Below, piece after piece: positions 7,179 to 16,653 of a stretch of 55,824 nt of DNA. The translations under genes were made by a program, and so were the position numbers. Source of the stretch: an uncultured Methanobrevibacter sp. (GTDB taxonomy: Archaea; Methanobacteriota; Methanobacteria; Methanobacteriales; Methanobacteriaceae); the NCBI RefSeq assembly GCF_902788255.1, contig NZ_CADAJR010000011.1, forward strand, positions 1-55,824. Reading direction: 5' to 3'. The notes beneath the pieces were generated by a model that did not search any database, was not told the origin of the DNA, and was given only the letters and a program-made list of their open reading frames with translations. Position 1 is the first letter of the stretch, and each line of letters starts with the position of its first letter.

Positions 7179-7643
7179 TCATTCACTATTCAACCTATAT
7201 TCACCATTTTCAACAATATATTTCGGTACACTGATTTTTAAAGAGCGGATGATGTTTAAATAAAAATTATCCAGTTCCCTATCCGCATAAGGAAATACGA
7301 ATTCAAAAATATAGAGATTGTTATCCTTTTCACGATAGAATTCATAACGTTTAACCTCATTTTCACCGTTTGAGGAAGATGATTCAATCAAATAGTAGAT
7401 GTCATCATCCACAGGAACAAAATCTGAAAAGATCAAATTGAGGTTATCATTATTTTTTATGTTCTCTTCTAAACCCTCAATGAGGTCAACAATTCCCACA
7501 GGTGTAGGAACTGTTGAGAATTTGATGGACATCGGTATTTTGGTGTTTACCAGATGCAGTTCATTGAACTGTTCTTTTACGTTAACAGGCTCAAAGCCTT
7601 CAGGCATCATAAGTGTTGAATAACCGTTTGTAAACATTGTCAT
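7179..7643 (-). CDS. Conserved hypothetical protein
   Basis: A 154-residue soluble protein of unknown family, with alternating beta-rich segments (IYYLIESSS, LYIFEFVFP) and a possible lipocalin- or PsbP-like small fold; this fold remark is only an impression. GGTGAT precedes the ATG. The gene lies 8 nt downstream of gltX and is probably cotranscribed with it. It converges on the membrane-anchored protein gene with an 8-nt gap, so both must terminate within coding sequence. Confidence 0.7.
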   Translation of the reverse strand: MTMFTNGYSTLMMPEGFEPVNVKEQFNELHLVNTKIPMSIKFSTVPTPVGIVDLIEGLEENIKNNDNLNLIFSDFVPVDDDIYYLIESSSSNGENEVKRYEFYREKDNNLYIFEFVFPYADRELDNFYLNIIRSLKISVPKYIVENGEYRLNSE

Positions 7644-7651
7644 CCTATCAC

Positions 7652-9322
7652 CTATTTGTGTGCATAGTAGAAGATTAACCCATCATCTGTCTTTTCATCC
7701 AAACGGGCAAATCCTACCCTTTCGAACTGAACGATGTCTCCGACTTCAAGATCTTTGAGCGCACCTTCTCCAAGACCTGTCTTAACTGAAGCGTCATCCA
7801 TGACGATCTTGACATTGACATTGTCCTCAACCGGCACCCATTGGATGATTCTTGCCTTGACCGCTCTTGCATCTTCAAAGGAAGTGGAATGATATGTTAT
7901 CTCATCTCCTTTGATGTCGACATTGACGGCATCCATAAGCCTGAACATTCCGTCATTGATGTCCTTTTCGGCAAGATAGACCTCACCGTCAAACGGCAGT
8001 ACACGGTTTCCCCTGTCCTCATGGTCTGCGTGCAGTGGCCTTTCAATATCAACCTTACCGTCAGCGTAACCCTCGACTGTTATAAGCTTAGGGTTTTCAC
8101 AGAAGAAGTATCTGTTTGCTATAGGTTCGAGGAAATTACGGTTTTGACCGTAAATCTTTTTCCAGCTGATTGCGGAATCGGCCATCTTAACACCTATCTC
8201 GATGATTAAATCATAGATGGTTTTGGCCTGGATTCCTCTTCTTGCAATTGCCCTTAATGTTCCAAGTCTAGGGTCGTCCCATCCAGAGTATGTTCCGTTT
8301 TCAATACCCTCTTTTGCCTTGGAGGTACTTAATGCGATATCTTCCATTTTAAGTCTTCCGTAGTGGATGAATTCAGGAAGATTCCATCCCATATGGTCAT
8401 AAAGGTATTTCTGCTTTTCGGAGTTTGCAAGATGGTCCTTTCCCCTGAGCACATGAGTCATTCCCATCAGATGGTCATCGACTGCAACAGAGAAGTTCAT
8501 CATAGGATAGATTCTATATTTGTTTCCCAGACGTGGATGTGTTTCATCAACCAGTCTCATTGCAACCCAGTCACGTATTGCAGGGTTTTTGTGATTGATG
8601 TCGGTTTTTACTCTTAAAACCGCTTCTCCAGCTTCCATGGTGTCGAACTTTTCCCATAATGCAAGGTTTTCCTCAACACTGTTGTCACGGCAAGGACAAG
8701 GTTTGCAGTTGTCCTTAAGTTCCTTGAATGTCGCACCGTCACAGGTACACATGTAAGCCGCACCCTTTTCAATCAATTGGCGAGCATAATCATAATATAT
8801 TTCAAACCTGTCTGACTGGTAAATAATTTCGTCAGGTTTTACCCCCAGCCATTCCAGATCTTCCGGAATCATTTCGTAGGCAGGTTCAAATACCCTTTTA
8901 GGGTCAGTATCTTCAATTCTTAAAATCAACTTACCGCCATGCCTTTTGACGTATTCCGCATTTGGCACTGCGGCACGGGAATGTCCGATATGCAACGGTC
9001 CGCTTGGATTTGGAGCGAATCTCAATACAATGTTTTCATGTGTTCCAGGAAGTTCCTGAAGACCTGTTTCCTTTACCTTAGCCTTTTTTTGTTGAACTTC
9101 AATTCCTAGCTTTTCCATTTCACTGGCCTGTTCCTCAGGACTTAAAGCATTGACTTGAGCTACAATCTTACCGGACATAGGTCCTATTTCCTTGGCTTTG
9201 CTTCTGAGTTCAGGTTCATTTGACATGATTGAACCCATAACGGCTCCGGGATTTGCAGATCCCTTATGTTTAGCCGCATTGAGCAGAGCATGTTTATAGA
9301 TAATTTGTTCTAAATCATTCAT
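7652..9322 (-). CDS. gltX: Glutamyl-tRNA synthetase (archaeal type)
   Basis: Charges tRNA-Glu, and in methanogens supplies the aminoacyl-tRNA used for other glutamate-dependent routes. The class I HIGH motif is in PNPSGPLHIGHSR (HIGH at 111-114), IEDTDP follows, and the KMSKS equivalent is ALSTSKA. The about 100-residue N-terminal helical extension and a beta-barrel anticodon domain are those of the archaeal/eukaryal GlxRS branch. The length of 556 is normal. It is normally adjacent to idsA in this order; here about 7.6 kb separate them. Confidence 0.96.
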   Translation of the reverse strand: MNDLEQIIYKHALLNAAKHKGSANPGAVMGSIMSNEPELRSKAKEIGPMSGKIVAQVNALSPEEQASEMEKLGIEVQQKKAKVKETGLQELPGTHENIVLRFAPNPSGPLHIGHSRAAVPNAEYVKRHGGKLILRIEDTDPKRVFEPAYEMIPEDLEWLGVKPDEIIYQSDRFEIYYDYARQLIEKGAAYMCTCDGATFKELKDNCKPCPCRDNSVEENLALWEKFDTMEAGEAVLRVKTDINHKNPAIRDWVAMRLVDETHPRLGNKYRIYPMMNFSVAVDDHLMGMTHVLRGKDHLANSEKQKYLYDHMGWNLPEFIHYGRLKMEDIALSTSKAKEGIENGTYSGWDDPRLGTLRAIARRGIQAKTIYDLIIEIGVKMADSAISWKKIYGQNRNFLEPIANRYFFCENPKLITVEGYADGKVDIERPLHADHEDRGNRVLPFDGEVYLAEKDINDGMFRLMDAVNVDIKGDEITYHSTSFEDARAVKARIIQWVPVEDNVNVKIVMDDASVKTGLGEGALKDLEVGDIVQFERVGFARLDEKTDDGLIFYYAHK

Positions 9323-9418
9323 TCAATCATCACAATTAAAAAATTCATTATAAAAATAAGCAATATTATTTATCTTGTTAAATATATATAAAGATTAAGA
9401 ATTATAGGGACTGTCAAA

Positions 9419-10426
9419 ATGAGACTTGGAAAAACTAATCTTGAAGTGAATAAAATCGGATTTGGTGCTCTGCCAATCCAGAGAAGAAATATGGAAGATT
9501 CAATTGAAATATTGCACAGGGCATATGAATCCGGAATTGATTTTTATGACACAGCACGATTTTACACAGACAGCGAGGAAAAACTGGGTCGTGCATTTGA
9601 AGACGTGAGGGAAAACATTTATCTGGCATCAAAAACTGCGGCTGAAACTCCTGAAGACTTTTGGAATGATTTGGAAACCGCACTTAAAGAGTTAAGAACA
9701 GATTATCTTGACCTTTACCAGCATCACAACATTTCATTCTGTCCAAAGGAGGGTGATGAATTGGCCAAGGCAATGGCTGAAGCCAAAGAGGAAGGATTAA
9801 TCAGGCATATAGGAATTACCACCCATAAAATCACCTTTGCACACGAGGCGATTGAAAGCGGTTTATATGAGACACTCCAATATCCGTTCTCATACCTGAG
9901 CGGTGAAGAGGAACTCAAACTGGTTGAAAAATGCAAATCCCTTGATGTTGGATTTATTGCAATGAAAGCGATGGGAGGAGGACTGCTTAAAAACTCCAAG
10001 GCAGCCTATGCATTCATGAATCAGTTTGATAATGTGTTGCCGATATGGGGAATCCAGCACATGAGCGAGCTTGAAGAGTTCATGTCATATCCAGGTGATT
10101 TAAAATTGGACGGAGATTTAAAAGCCATTATTGAAAAGGACAAAAGTGAACTTGGCGATGACTTCTGCCGTGGATGCGGATACTGCATGCCTTGCCCGGA
10201 AGACATAAACATCAGCATGTGTGCAAGAATGTCACTCTGGATTAGAAGATTTCCAACAGAGCCATATCTGGATGAGAAAACCCAACAGATTATGAAAAAA
10301 ACCGAGGACTGCATTGAATGCTATGCCTGTGTGGACAACTGCCCATACGAATTGGAGATTCCAAGGCTTTTAAAGGAAAACTACGAAGACTACAAAAACG
10401 TGCTGTACGGAAAAACAGTAATATGA
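9419..10426 (+). CDS. Aldo/keto reductase with C-terminal 4Fe-4S domain
   Basis: The N-terminal 230 residues form an AKR TIM barrel with the catalytic tetrad Asp44, Tyr49, Lys72 and His102. The C-terminal 100 residues carry CRGCGYCMPCP and CIECYACVDNCP, giving one or two iron-sulfur clusters. This fusion is known in anaerobes and archaea; substrates are not established, and electron transfer from ferredoxin is plausible. It is the first gene of a tight three-gene operon: its stop overlaps the next start (ATGA). It begins the accessory block between gltX and idsA. Confidence 0.9.
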   Translation: MRLGKTNLEVNKIGFGALPIQRRNMEDSIEILHRAYESGIDFYDTARFYTDSEEKLGRAFEDVRENIYLASKTAAETPEDFWNDLETALKELRTDYLDLYQHHNISFCPKEGDELAKAMAEAKEEGLIRHIGITTHKITFAHEAIESGLYETLQYPFSYLSGEEELKLVEKCKSLDVGFIAMKAMGGGLLKNSKAAYAFMNQFDNVLPIWGIQHMSELEEFMSYPGDLKLDGDLKAIIEKDKSELGDDFCRGCGYCMPCPEDINISMCARMSLWIRRFPTEPYLDEKTQQIMKKTEDCIECYACVDNCPYELEIPRLLKENYEDYKNVLYGKTVI

Positions 10427-10872
10427 ACACACTACTAACTGATGAAAAGGATGAAAGGTTCCTCAGGCTTGTTGAAGAGCTTGACAAGGGTTATTATGAG
10501 CGCATTGGAGATGAACTTAGAAAATATGATGCCTACAATGAGTTCAACAAACCCCATACGGTAATTTTGATTCTTGATTCAAACGATGCCGTCGGATGTG
10601 CAAGCTATAGAAGATTTGATGAGCGTAGCGTGGAATTCAAAAGGGTTTATGTAAAACCGGAATACAGGAAAAAAGGAATAGCCTATAACCTTATCAGAGA
10701 GTTAGAAAAAAAGGTTATCGGCGAAAAATTCAAATATTCATATATCGTGACCGGAAAAAACAATTTGCCCGCCATCAGATTATATGAAAAGCTGGACTAC
10801 ATTAGAACAGAGAAATTCGGACAGTTTAGAGACGATGAAACTGTGGTCTGCATGAAAAAAGAGTTTAGGTGA
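10423..10872 (+). CDS. GNAT family N-acetyltransferase
   Basis: A 149-residue acetyl-CoA-dependent acyltransferase. The motif A region FKRVYVKPEYRKKGIAYNL contains the R/Q-x-x-G-x-A acetyl-CoA loop, and NNLPAIRLYEKLDY is the usual C-terminal GNAT helix. I start at the ATG overlapping the upstream stop by 4 nt rather than at longer in-frame starts inside the AKR gene. The acceptor substrate cannot be read from sequence. It is cotranscribed with the AKR and the following methyltransferase. Confidence 0.88.
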   Translation: MNTLLTDEKDERFLRLVEELDKGYYERIGDELRKYDAYNEFNKPHTVILILDSNDAVGCASYRRFDERSVEFKRVYVKPEYRKKGIAYNLIRELEKKVIGEKFKYSYIVTGKNNLPAIRLYEKLDYIRTEKFGQFRDDETVVCMKKEFR

Positions 10873-10876
10873 TAAT

Positions 10877-11689
10877 ATGAAACAGACAATTGAAAACCCG
10901 AATGATGTTGACTGGGAAGGCTTTTGGGCCGAAAGGCTTGAAGGCAAAGTGAATAAGGATTGGAATAAGGCAGCGCCGGGATTTTATAGAAGAACCCGTA
11001 AGGATGACTATCAGGATGCACTGTTTGACATGTTGATTTTGGATGAGGATGATGTTGTACTGGATGTGGGCTGCGGTGAAGGTAGCGTCACCATACCAAT
11101 AGCCAAAAGAGTAAAAAAGGTAATTGGACTTGATTCATCACCTAAAATGCTTGAATACTTAGAAAAAAGAGCTGCAGACAATAATATCGACAATATTGAA
11201 ACGATTCTAAAACCAATTGAGGAAATTAGCTACGATGAGATAGGTGATGTTGATGTGGTTGTCTGTTCAAGATCACTCAATGGAATACTGCCGATTGGAA
11301 ATGTCCTGTCTGAGCTTAATAGAATTGCAAACAAATACGTATTCATAACCATATTCGGACCAGAGAACAAAAAAATAGAAAAGGACTTTGACAGGGAACT
11401 TGGCATTAAAACAGAGGATTTTCCCGACTACAACTACTTTTTCAATATACTCTTCAATATAGGAATATATGCAAATGTCGAGAGATTCGACCTCAACAAC
11501 TACCGTGAATATGACAGCATAGAGGATGCAATGGACAACGGAAAGTTCCGCCTTGACCTATATTCAGATGAGGAAAAAATTAAATTGAAAGATTACCTTG
11601 AAAGGATTCTTACCAAGGATTCAAAAACAGGAAAACTTTACAACGTTAAAGATAAGGCGGATTGGGTCATGGTCTGGTGGAAAAAATAG
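10877..11689 (+). CDS. Class I SAM-dependent methyltransferase
   Basis: A 270-residue Rossmann-fold methyltransferase. Motif I is VLDVGCGEGSVTIPIA, motif II IGLDSSPKML, and VVVCSRSLNGI corresponds to motif IV. The N-terminal DWEGFWAERLEG region and the absence of a known substrate domain suggest a small-molecule substrate, though this is uncertain. It starts 4 nt after the GNAT gene with AGGTGAT before its ATG, so it completes the AKR-GNAT-methyltransferase operon. It ends about 30 nt before the convergent cupin gene. Confidence 0.88.
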   Translation: MKQTIENPNDVDWEGFWAERLEGKVNKDWNKAAPGFYRRTRKDDYQDALFDMLILDEDDVVLDVGCGEGSVTIPIAKRVKKVIGLDSSPKMLEYLEKRAADNNIDNIETILKPIEEISYDEIGDVDVVVCSRSLNGILPIGNVLSELNRIANKYVFITIFGPENKKIEKDFDRELGIKTEDFPDYNYFFNILFNIGIYANVERFDLNNYREYDSIEDAMDNGKFRLDLYSDEEKIKLKDYLERILTKDSKTGKLYNVKDKADWVMVWWKK

Positions 11690-11720
11690 TAAATTATTGA
11701 GTGAAATTCACCCAATAATC

Positions 11721-12050
11721 TTAATCAGACTTGATCATGGTCAGTATCATTTTGTATGGACTGTTGACCGCCTGAAGCGCATGAGGTTCATTGGCCGGCA
11801 TGATGATAATTTCACCTGCCTTTACAGTGTTTTTTACACCTGAAATTGTAATTTCAGCTTCACCATCAATTATTTGAACCATCGCATCGAAGGGAGCGGA
11901 ATGTTCTGAGAGTCCCTGACCCTGATCAAATGCGAAGAATGTTACTGTTCCAAGCTCCTTTTTGATTACTTCACGACTTACAACAGTATCATCCTGATAT
12001 TCAACTAAAGTTTGGATATCTAAAGCTTTCGCTTTAATATCTCCGCTCAT
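11721..12050 (-). CDS. Small cupin-domain protein
   Basis: A 109-residue single cupin barrel. The two cupin motifs are visible as the region from FDQGQGLSEHSAPFD and as IIMPANEPHALQAV; the His and Glu residues could bind a metal. Small cupins of this type often accompany stress enzymes or act as sensors, but the ligand is unknown. It lies 3 nt downstream of hcp and is surely cotranscribed with it, which suggests a role in the same nitrosative or oxidative stress response. Confidence 0.85.
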   Translation of the reverse strand: MSGDIKAKALDIQTLVEYQDDTVVSREVIKKELGTVTFFAFDQGQGLSEHSAPFDAMVQIIDGEAEITISGVKNTVKAGEIIIMPANEPHALQAVNSPYKMILTMIKSD

Positions 12051-12053
12051 AAT

Positions 12054-13361
12054 CTATTCTCCCATAATTGTTTTAATGTCAGCTATAGCGTCTCCAGTTG
12101 TAGGAGTCAAGTTGTAGTTTTCGACTAAAACATTTATGATGTCATCGTTACACCATGCAGGAAGCACAGGTCCAAGCCACATGTCGGTTTTTCCTAAGTA
12201 CAACAATGCCCAGAGAACTGCTGCCGCTTTCTGTTCCATCCAGGAAAGAACGATAGTTAAAGGTAATTCGTTTAATTCCATGTCAAATAAGTCACATAAT
12301 GCTAATGCCACATCAACCGCAACGATTGTATCGTTACATTGACCTACATCAAGAAGTCTTGGGATTCCTTCGATGTCACCTAAGTCGAGGTCATTGAATT
12401 TATATTTACCGCATGCTAATGTCAATATTACAGTATCCTGTGGGAGGTTTTGTACGAATTCCCTGTAGTAGTCATTGTGTTTAGCTGCTTTGTCACATCC
12501 TCCGACTACGAAGAATCTTCTGATTTTTCCTTCTTCGACTAATTTTTTGATGGCATCAGCATGTTCTACAATAGCTCCTGCACTCCAACCGGTAGTGATT
12601 GTGGTCAGTTCTTCTGCTTCAAGACCGCCTAATGATTTTGCGCATTCAATTACTTCTGAGAAGTCATAGTCTTCTACGGTTTTTACTCCTTCAAGTTTTG
12701 CTACATCCATAGTGAACATTCTTTCTTTGTATGCGTCAAGTGCTGGCAATACACAGTTACTGGTTCCGACGATTGCCGCATTGTATTTTTTAAAGACTGT
12801 CCTTTGGTCGTGCCATGCTCCACCTAATTGTCCTGCAAGATTTTCGTATTTGTTGAGTCCAGGGTATCCGTGTGCAGGTAACATTTCTGAGTGGGTGTAG
12901 ACTTTGATGTCGGTTCCTTCAACCTGTTTTAAGAGTTCTTCCAATGCTTTAAGGTCGTGACCTGTTACGATGATAGCTGGTCCTTCCTGTGCACCGACTT
13001 TTACTTCAACAGGTCTTGGTTCACCGTATGCTTCGATGTGAGCATCTTTGAGTAATCTCATTACTGCTACGCTTTTTTCACCAGCTTCCAGAGCAAGTGC
13101 CACAAGATCATTTACATCAAAGTTGACATTTGTCAGGGTGGTGTATAGACCTTTGGTCAAGAATGCATCGATTTCAGGGTCGTATTTTCCTAAAACATTT
13201 GCATTATAATTGTATGCACTGATTCCTTTCATAGTAAAGATTAAGTTATCCTGTAATCTTGCTACTGTTGGTTTTTTACCACAAACTCCACTTACAGTAC
13301 ATCCTGTACCTTTAGCGGTTTGTGAACATTGATAACAAAACATATCTAATCCGTCTGCCAT
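12054..13361 (-). CDS. hcp: Hybrid cluster protein (hydroxylamine/NO reductase)
   Basis: Fe-S enzyme family that reduces hydroxylamine or nitric oxide and protects anaerobes from nitrosative stress. The N-terminal cluster cysteines are in [12 protein letters not shown] and CTVSGVCGK. Hybrid-cluster ligands lie in the regions around [17 protein letters not shown] and DVGQCNDT. I chose the ATG giving 435 residues because GAGGT sits just upstream; a longer start adds 13 residues unlike the family. It has its own promoter, is divergent from the TrmB-type regulator, and is followed immediately by the cupin gene. Confidence 0.93.
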   Translation of the reverse strand: MADGLDMFCYQCSQTAKGTGCTVSGVCGKKPTVARLQDNLIFTMKGISAYNYNANVLGKYDPEIDAFLTKGLYTTLTNVNFDVNDLVALALEAGEKSVAVMRLLKDAHIEAYGEPRPVEVKVGAQEGPAIIVTGHDLKALEELLKQVEGTDIKVYTHSEMLPAHGYPGLNKYENLAGQLGGAWHDQRTVFKKYNAAIVGTSNCVLPALDAYKERMFTMDVAKLEGVKTVEDYDFSEVIECAKSLGGLEAEELTTITTGWSAGAIVEHADAIKKLVEEGKIRRFFVVGGCDKAAKHNDYYREFVQNLPQDTVILTLACGKYKFNDLDLGDIEGIPRLLDVGQCNDTIVAVDVALALCDLFDMELNELPLTIVLSWMEQKAAAVLWALLYLGKTDMWLGPVLPAWCNDDIINVLVENYNLTPTTGDAIADIKTIMGE

Positions 13362-13384
13362 AATAATTACCTCATTTAATTTGT

Positions 13385-13479
13385 TAATAATAGTTTTCAT
13401 TGAAGAGTATTTAAAGATTTTGTCACTTTGTAAGGGTTAAAAGTAATAATTATATATCAGCAAATATAAACTGATTATC
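13385..13479. promoter_or_regulatory. Divergent hcp / trmB promoter region
   Basis: The hcp TATA box (CTTTAAATACTC on the minus strand) is near 13405-13416. The regulator's TATA (AATTATATATC) is near 13449-13460, so its ATG at 13480 may be nearly leaderless. Between the two lies TGTCACTTTG and an imperfect dyad ACTTT/AAAGT, a candidate operator for the adjacent regulator. Confidence 0.5.
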
Positions 13480-14256
13480 ATGGATGACAATATAGCTACA
13501 CTAAAGGGAATAGGAATGACAATGTATGAGGCACAGGCATATGTGACACTAACTTCATTAATCTCAGCAACCGCAGATGAAGTGTCACAGAACTCAGGCA
13601 TTCCACGAAGCAAAATATATGACGTGCTTAAAAAACTAAATGAAAAGCAATTCCTTGAAATTGAAGACGGAAGGCCGCTGACCTACAACGTCAAGTCCCC
13701 GGTTGAGGTTTTGACACGTGAAAAGGAACGTTTAAATTCTGAAATTGACGATACCATAACAAGACTGACATACGTTTATGAAAACGGTATGAGCCAGGTC
13801 CAGGCACCAATCTGGAGAATATATGGTGTTGAAAAGATTATCGCACAGGAAATTGAAATCATCAAAAGGGCAAAAAAATCAATCAACATGAGAATAGGAT
13901 TCCTGTTTGAAGGTGAGGGTGACGCACTCATAAAGGCGTTGAAAAACAGAACAGATTTGATGGTAAACATACTTGCCTCACCGGTATGCTACATAAACAA
14001 TGAGGAAGTCGACATCATAAAAATGTTTGAGGAAAATGACATAAACATTCAAAAAGCAGACATTCCATTTGTAAAACTCATAATATCCGATTCAAAGGAA
14101 ATGATGCACACCTATACAAAATTCAGTGAGGATAAACGTGAGGTAATTCCTGAAACGGCAATAGGCATCTGGAACAAATACGAGGACATTGCCAAAAACT
14201 ATGATGATAGGTTTAAAAATCAGCTGAAAAAATTAAAAAAGAGAAATAAAAATTAA
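13480..14256 (+). CDS. TrmB-family transcriptional regulator
   Basis: A 258-residue archaeal regulator. The N-terminal winged helix (residues 1-75) includes LKGIGMTMYEAQAYVTL and a recognition region IPRSKIYDVLKKL, followed by a coiled linker (about 78-105) and a C-terminal effector domain resembling the PLD-like TrmB sensor fold. Its divergent arrangement with hcp suggests that it controls hcp and the cupin, sensing an unknown ligand. The stop overlaps the 3' end of the convergent secreted-protein gene by 4 nt. Confidence 0.9.
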   Translation: MDDNIATLKGIGMTMYEAQAYVTLTSLISATADEVSQNSGIPRSKIYDVLKKLNEKQFLEIEDGRPLTYNVKSPVEVLTREKERLNSEIDDTITRLTYVYENGMSQVQAPIWRIYGVEKIIAQEIEIIKRAKKSINMRIGFLFEGEGDALIKALKNRTDLMVNILASPVCYINNEEVDIIKMFEENDINIQKADIPFVKLIISDSKEMMHTYTKFSEDKREVIPETAIGIWNKYEDIAKNYDDRFKNQLKKLKKRNKN

Positions 14257-15776
14257 ACATTAATTTTTAATTTCTTGAAATTTATATATTTGGTTAATCC
14301 CCATCTAAATAACACTACACCTTTCGCTCCGCCTGCCTTGGCGTATTTGGCATCCTTGAATAAAGATTTGTAGGATAGCTTTTTAATGTTTGAGTCGGAC
14401 TTATATGTCTGAAGACCAGACCATATTAATGATCCCTTACTCTTTTTTATAAATGCCTTGGTGGTCTTTTTAATCCACTTGGAAGATGCATGATAATTGC
14501 CCTTGTAAATCATTGGGACAATTACATCTAGGTATTTAGACAATGTAGGAACATCCTGACCGTAATAATACTTCATGTCATTCAGTTCGGGCATCACTGC
14601 CGCAGACATGATGATATCCGGATTTATCTTACGAGCTTCAACACATGCCTTTTTTGCAAAGTAATTTACTGCAGCCGCAGCGTTCTTGTACTTGTGCGCA
14701 TTTCCGGCAAACCTCAAGTAATCCAGATGGATCCCGTCGACCTGCTTAATTGAAGCATAGTATTTTATCTGCTTGATAATCTTGTTAATGTGCTTATAGT
14801 TATACACACCTTTCTTGCTGCAGGCAGGAATGAATTTTCCCTTATAGAACACTGAAATCCAAATGTGGACCTTCATACCATACTTGTGGGCCTTGTTGAT
14901 CCATTTAACCACGGTCTTTTTACCGTATTTGTCAAATACAGTGTGCAAAAGGAATATGTGTTTTGTTCCGAGTTTGGACAATTTCTTGAGTTTGACCTTC
15001 TTCATATCCCACTTATTGACCCAATATCCATTTCCGACAGCAAGTTTGGCCTTAACTTTAAGATCATATGAACTTGATGAAGCCAAATAATTGGAATTGC
15101 CTGCAAATGAATATGTTATGGTATAGGTTCCCTTTTTGAGCTTCAAGTATACTGTTGCAATACCTTTTGAATTGGTTTTGGCAGTGTAAGTTTTCTTACC
15201 GATTTTGATGATTACATTCTGATTTGCAACAGGTTTTCCATGAATGTCAACAAGCTGCAGTTGAAACATCGATTTCAAACCTTCACGATAAGTTATATCC
15301 TTATCATATACATTTAAAGAGGTTACCAGAACAGAATCTACGGTAATTTTTGATGTTCCATTGGAGGCCGTGTAATTTTCATCCCCTGCAAAGGAATAAT
15401 AAGCATAATAAATTCCAGTACCAAGTTTGAAATTTATTGTTGCTTCACCGTTTGAATTGGTTGCTTTATTATATGTAACACCATTTAAAGTTATTATAAT
15501 ATTCTTGTTGGCCAAAGGAGTCCCGTTAGATGTCAGCTTTACCGTAAACTTATCGGTATAGTCAACATGGGATGTCTTGTCTTCAGCCGAGATATTTGTT
15601 GTTGATTTGTTCCCATCAGCACCGATATCTTCACTTTCCATTTCACTTTCCAATAGTGGAGTTTCATCCACCAAAGTCGGATTTTCACAAGTGACATTTT
15701 CACTTGCAGAAATTGCTGAAACGGACAAAAACAATGTTAAAAGAATAATAAAACAAAAAAATATTTTATTTTTCAT
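14253..15776 (-). CDS. Secreted Ig-repeat protein with glycoside-hydrolase-like TIM barrel
   Basis: Starts with a signal peptide (MKNKIFFCFIILLTLFLSV, then SAISASE). After an acidic linker come two Ig-like beta repeats (about residues 48-135 and 145-235), each ending YSFAG.NY.AS. The rest (about 240-507) resembles a GHL10/DUF187-type barrel: HIWISVFYKGK, VDGIHLDYLRFAG, IMSAAVMPE and VIVPMIYKG. Asp and Glu in these motifs could be catalytic. It is probably exported to the pseudomurein cell wall; the substrate is unknown. Methanobrevibacter adhesin-like proteins use similar Ig repeats. The ATG chosen starts directly at the signal peptide. Confidence 0.8.
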   Translation of the reverse strand: MKNKIFFCFIILLTLFLSVSAISASENVTCENPTLVDETPLLESEMESEDIGADGNKSTTNISAEDKTSHVDYTDKFTVKLTSNGTPLANKNIIITLNGVTYNKATNSNGEATINFKLGTGIYYAYYSFAGDENYTASNGTSKITVDSVLVTSLNVYDKDITYREGLKSMFQLQLVDIHGKPVANQNVIIKIGKKTYTAKTNSKGIATVYLKLKKGTYTITYSFAGNSNYLASSSSYDLKVKAKLAVGNGYWVNKWDMKKVKLKKLSKLGTKHIFLLHTVFDKYGKKTVVKWINKAHKYGMKVHIWISVFYKGKFIPACSKKGVYNYKHINKIIKQIKYYASIKQVDGIHLDYLRFAGNAHKYKNAAAAVNYFAKKACVEARKINPDIIMSAAVMPELNDMKYYYGQDVPTLSKYLDVIVPMIYKGNYHASSKWIKKTTKAFIKKSKGSLIWSGLQTYKSDSNIKKLSYKSLFKDAKYAKAGGAKGVVLFRWGLTKYINFKKLKINV

Positions 15777-15812
15777 ATTAACAACCATTTAAAACTTATA
15801 TAATCAAAGTAC

Positions 15813-16610
15813 TTAAATGTTTGTCAATATGAATTTCTCTTCAAAATCCATTAAAACATCTAGAAGATTATCATCCAATCTGCAAATTGTATTATCCACA
15901 ATATTTTGAGGGATTTCCCAGTATGCAGATGCAATGCTTCCCGCAATTGCAGCCAATGTATCGGCATCACCACCAAGTGAAATGGCATTTCTGATGGTAT
16001 CCTCAAAGCTGTCGGCTTCTAAAAAAGACACTATTGACTCAGGAACACTTCCCTGGCATGACACATCAAAATCATAGTAAGGTCTGATTTCATCAAGTGA
16101 AAACGAAAGACCATAACCGTAATTGCTTTCGACATGACTTTTGATTTCATCTTTGCTATAACCGGACCTTGCAAGATATATCGCATCACATGTTGCAAGC
16201 GCCCCCTTGATGCCCTCAGGATGGTCATGGGTGACGATGGCAGAGAGTCTTGCAAGATGCTGTGCCTCCTCAAGTGAACATGCAACCCATGCGCATGGTG
16301 AAACCCTCATTGCAGAACCGTTTCCCCAGCTTTGATAAGGCTCAGGTGAATCCTCCATTAACCAGTGAATGAACCTTCCGCCATAACCCGCATTAGGATA
16401 TAGGTTTCCGAAATATTTCAAGTTTTTAATCAAGACATCCTTTGATGTTTTATCTTCCAACAACCATTCTGCAATGGCCAATGTCATTACAGTGTCATCT
16501 GTAAAAATGGAATAAGGTGAAAACAATTCAAATTCCTTGGTTTTGATTGGCCTATTTTCATATACAGAACCTATTACATCTCCGCTGATAGCTCCCAATA
16601 TTCCTTTCAT
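15813..16610 (-). CDS. ADP-ribosylglycohydrolase family protein
   Basis: A 265-residue member of the ARH/DraG family, which removes ADP-ribose from proteins or related nucleosides using two divalent metals. Metal-site motifs are visible: GAISGDVIGSVYENR at the N-terminus, FTDDTVMTLA, and GGDADTLAAIAGSIA at the C-terminus. The start is the ATG beginning MKGILGAISGD; a start six codons upstream is less family-like. A TATA-like ACTTTTATTAAC about 30 nt upstream would make the transcript nearly leaderless. No partner ADP-ribosyltransferase is seen nearby. Confidence 0.9.
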   Translation of the reverse strand: MKGILGAISGDVIGSVYENRPIKTKEFELFSPYSIFTDDTVMTLAIAEWLLEDKTSKDVLIKNLKYFGNLYPNAGYGGRFIHWLMEDSPEPYQSWGNGSAMRVSPCAWVACSLEEAQHLARLSAIVTHDHPEGIKGALATCDAIYLARSGYSKDEIKSHVESNYGYGLSFSLDEIRPYYDFDVSCQGSVPESIVSFLEADSFEDTIRNAISLGGDADTLAAIAGSIASAYWEIPQNIVDNTICRLDDNLLDVLMDFEEKFILTNI

Positions 16611-16653
16611 GATATTAAATGTGAGCAAATAGTTAATAAAAGTATTGTGTCAC

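Noticed and set aside
10318-10422. N-terminal extension of the GNAT gene into the aldo/keto reductase gene
   Set aside because: The ATG at 10423 overlaps the previous stop in the usual ATGA manner, and the extension translates Fe-S coding sequence out of frame.
15799-15820. A fifth small-RNA start block (CAAAGTAC near 15804)
   Set aside because: The 32-bp-spaced TATA and the terminator are missing; it lies in the promoter of the secreted-protein gene and is probably chance.
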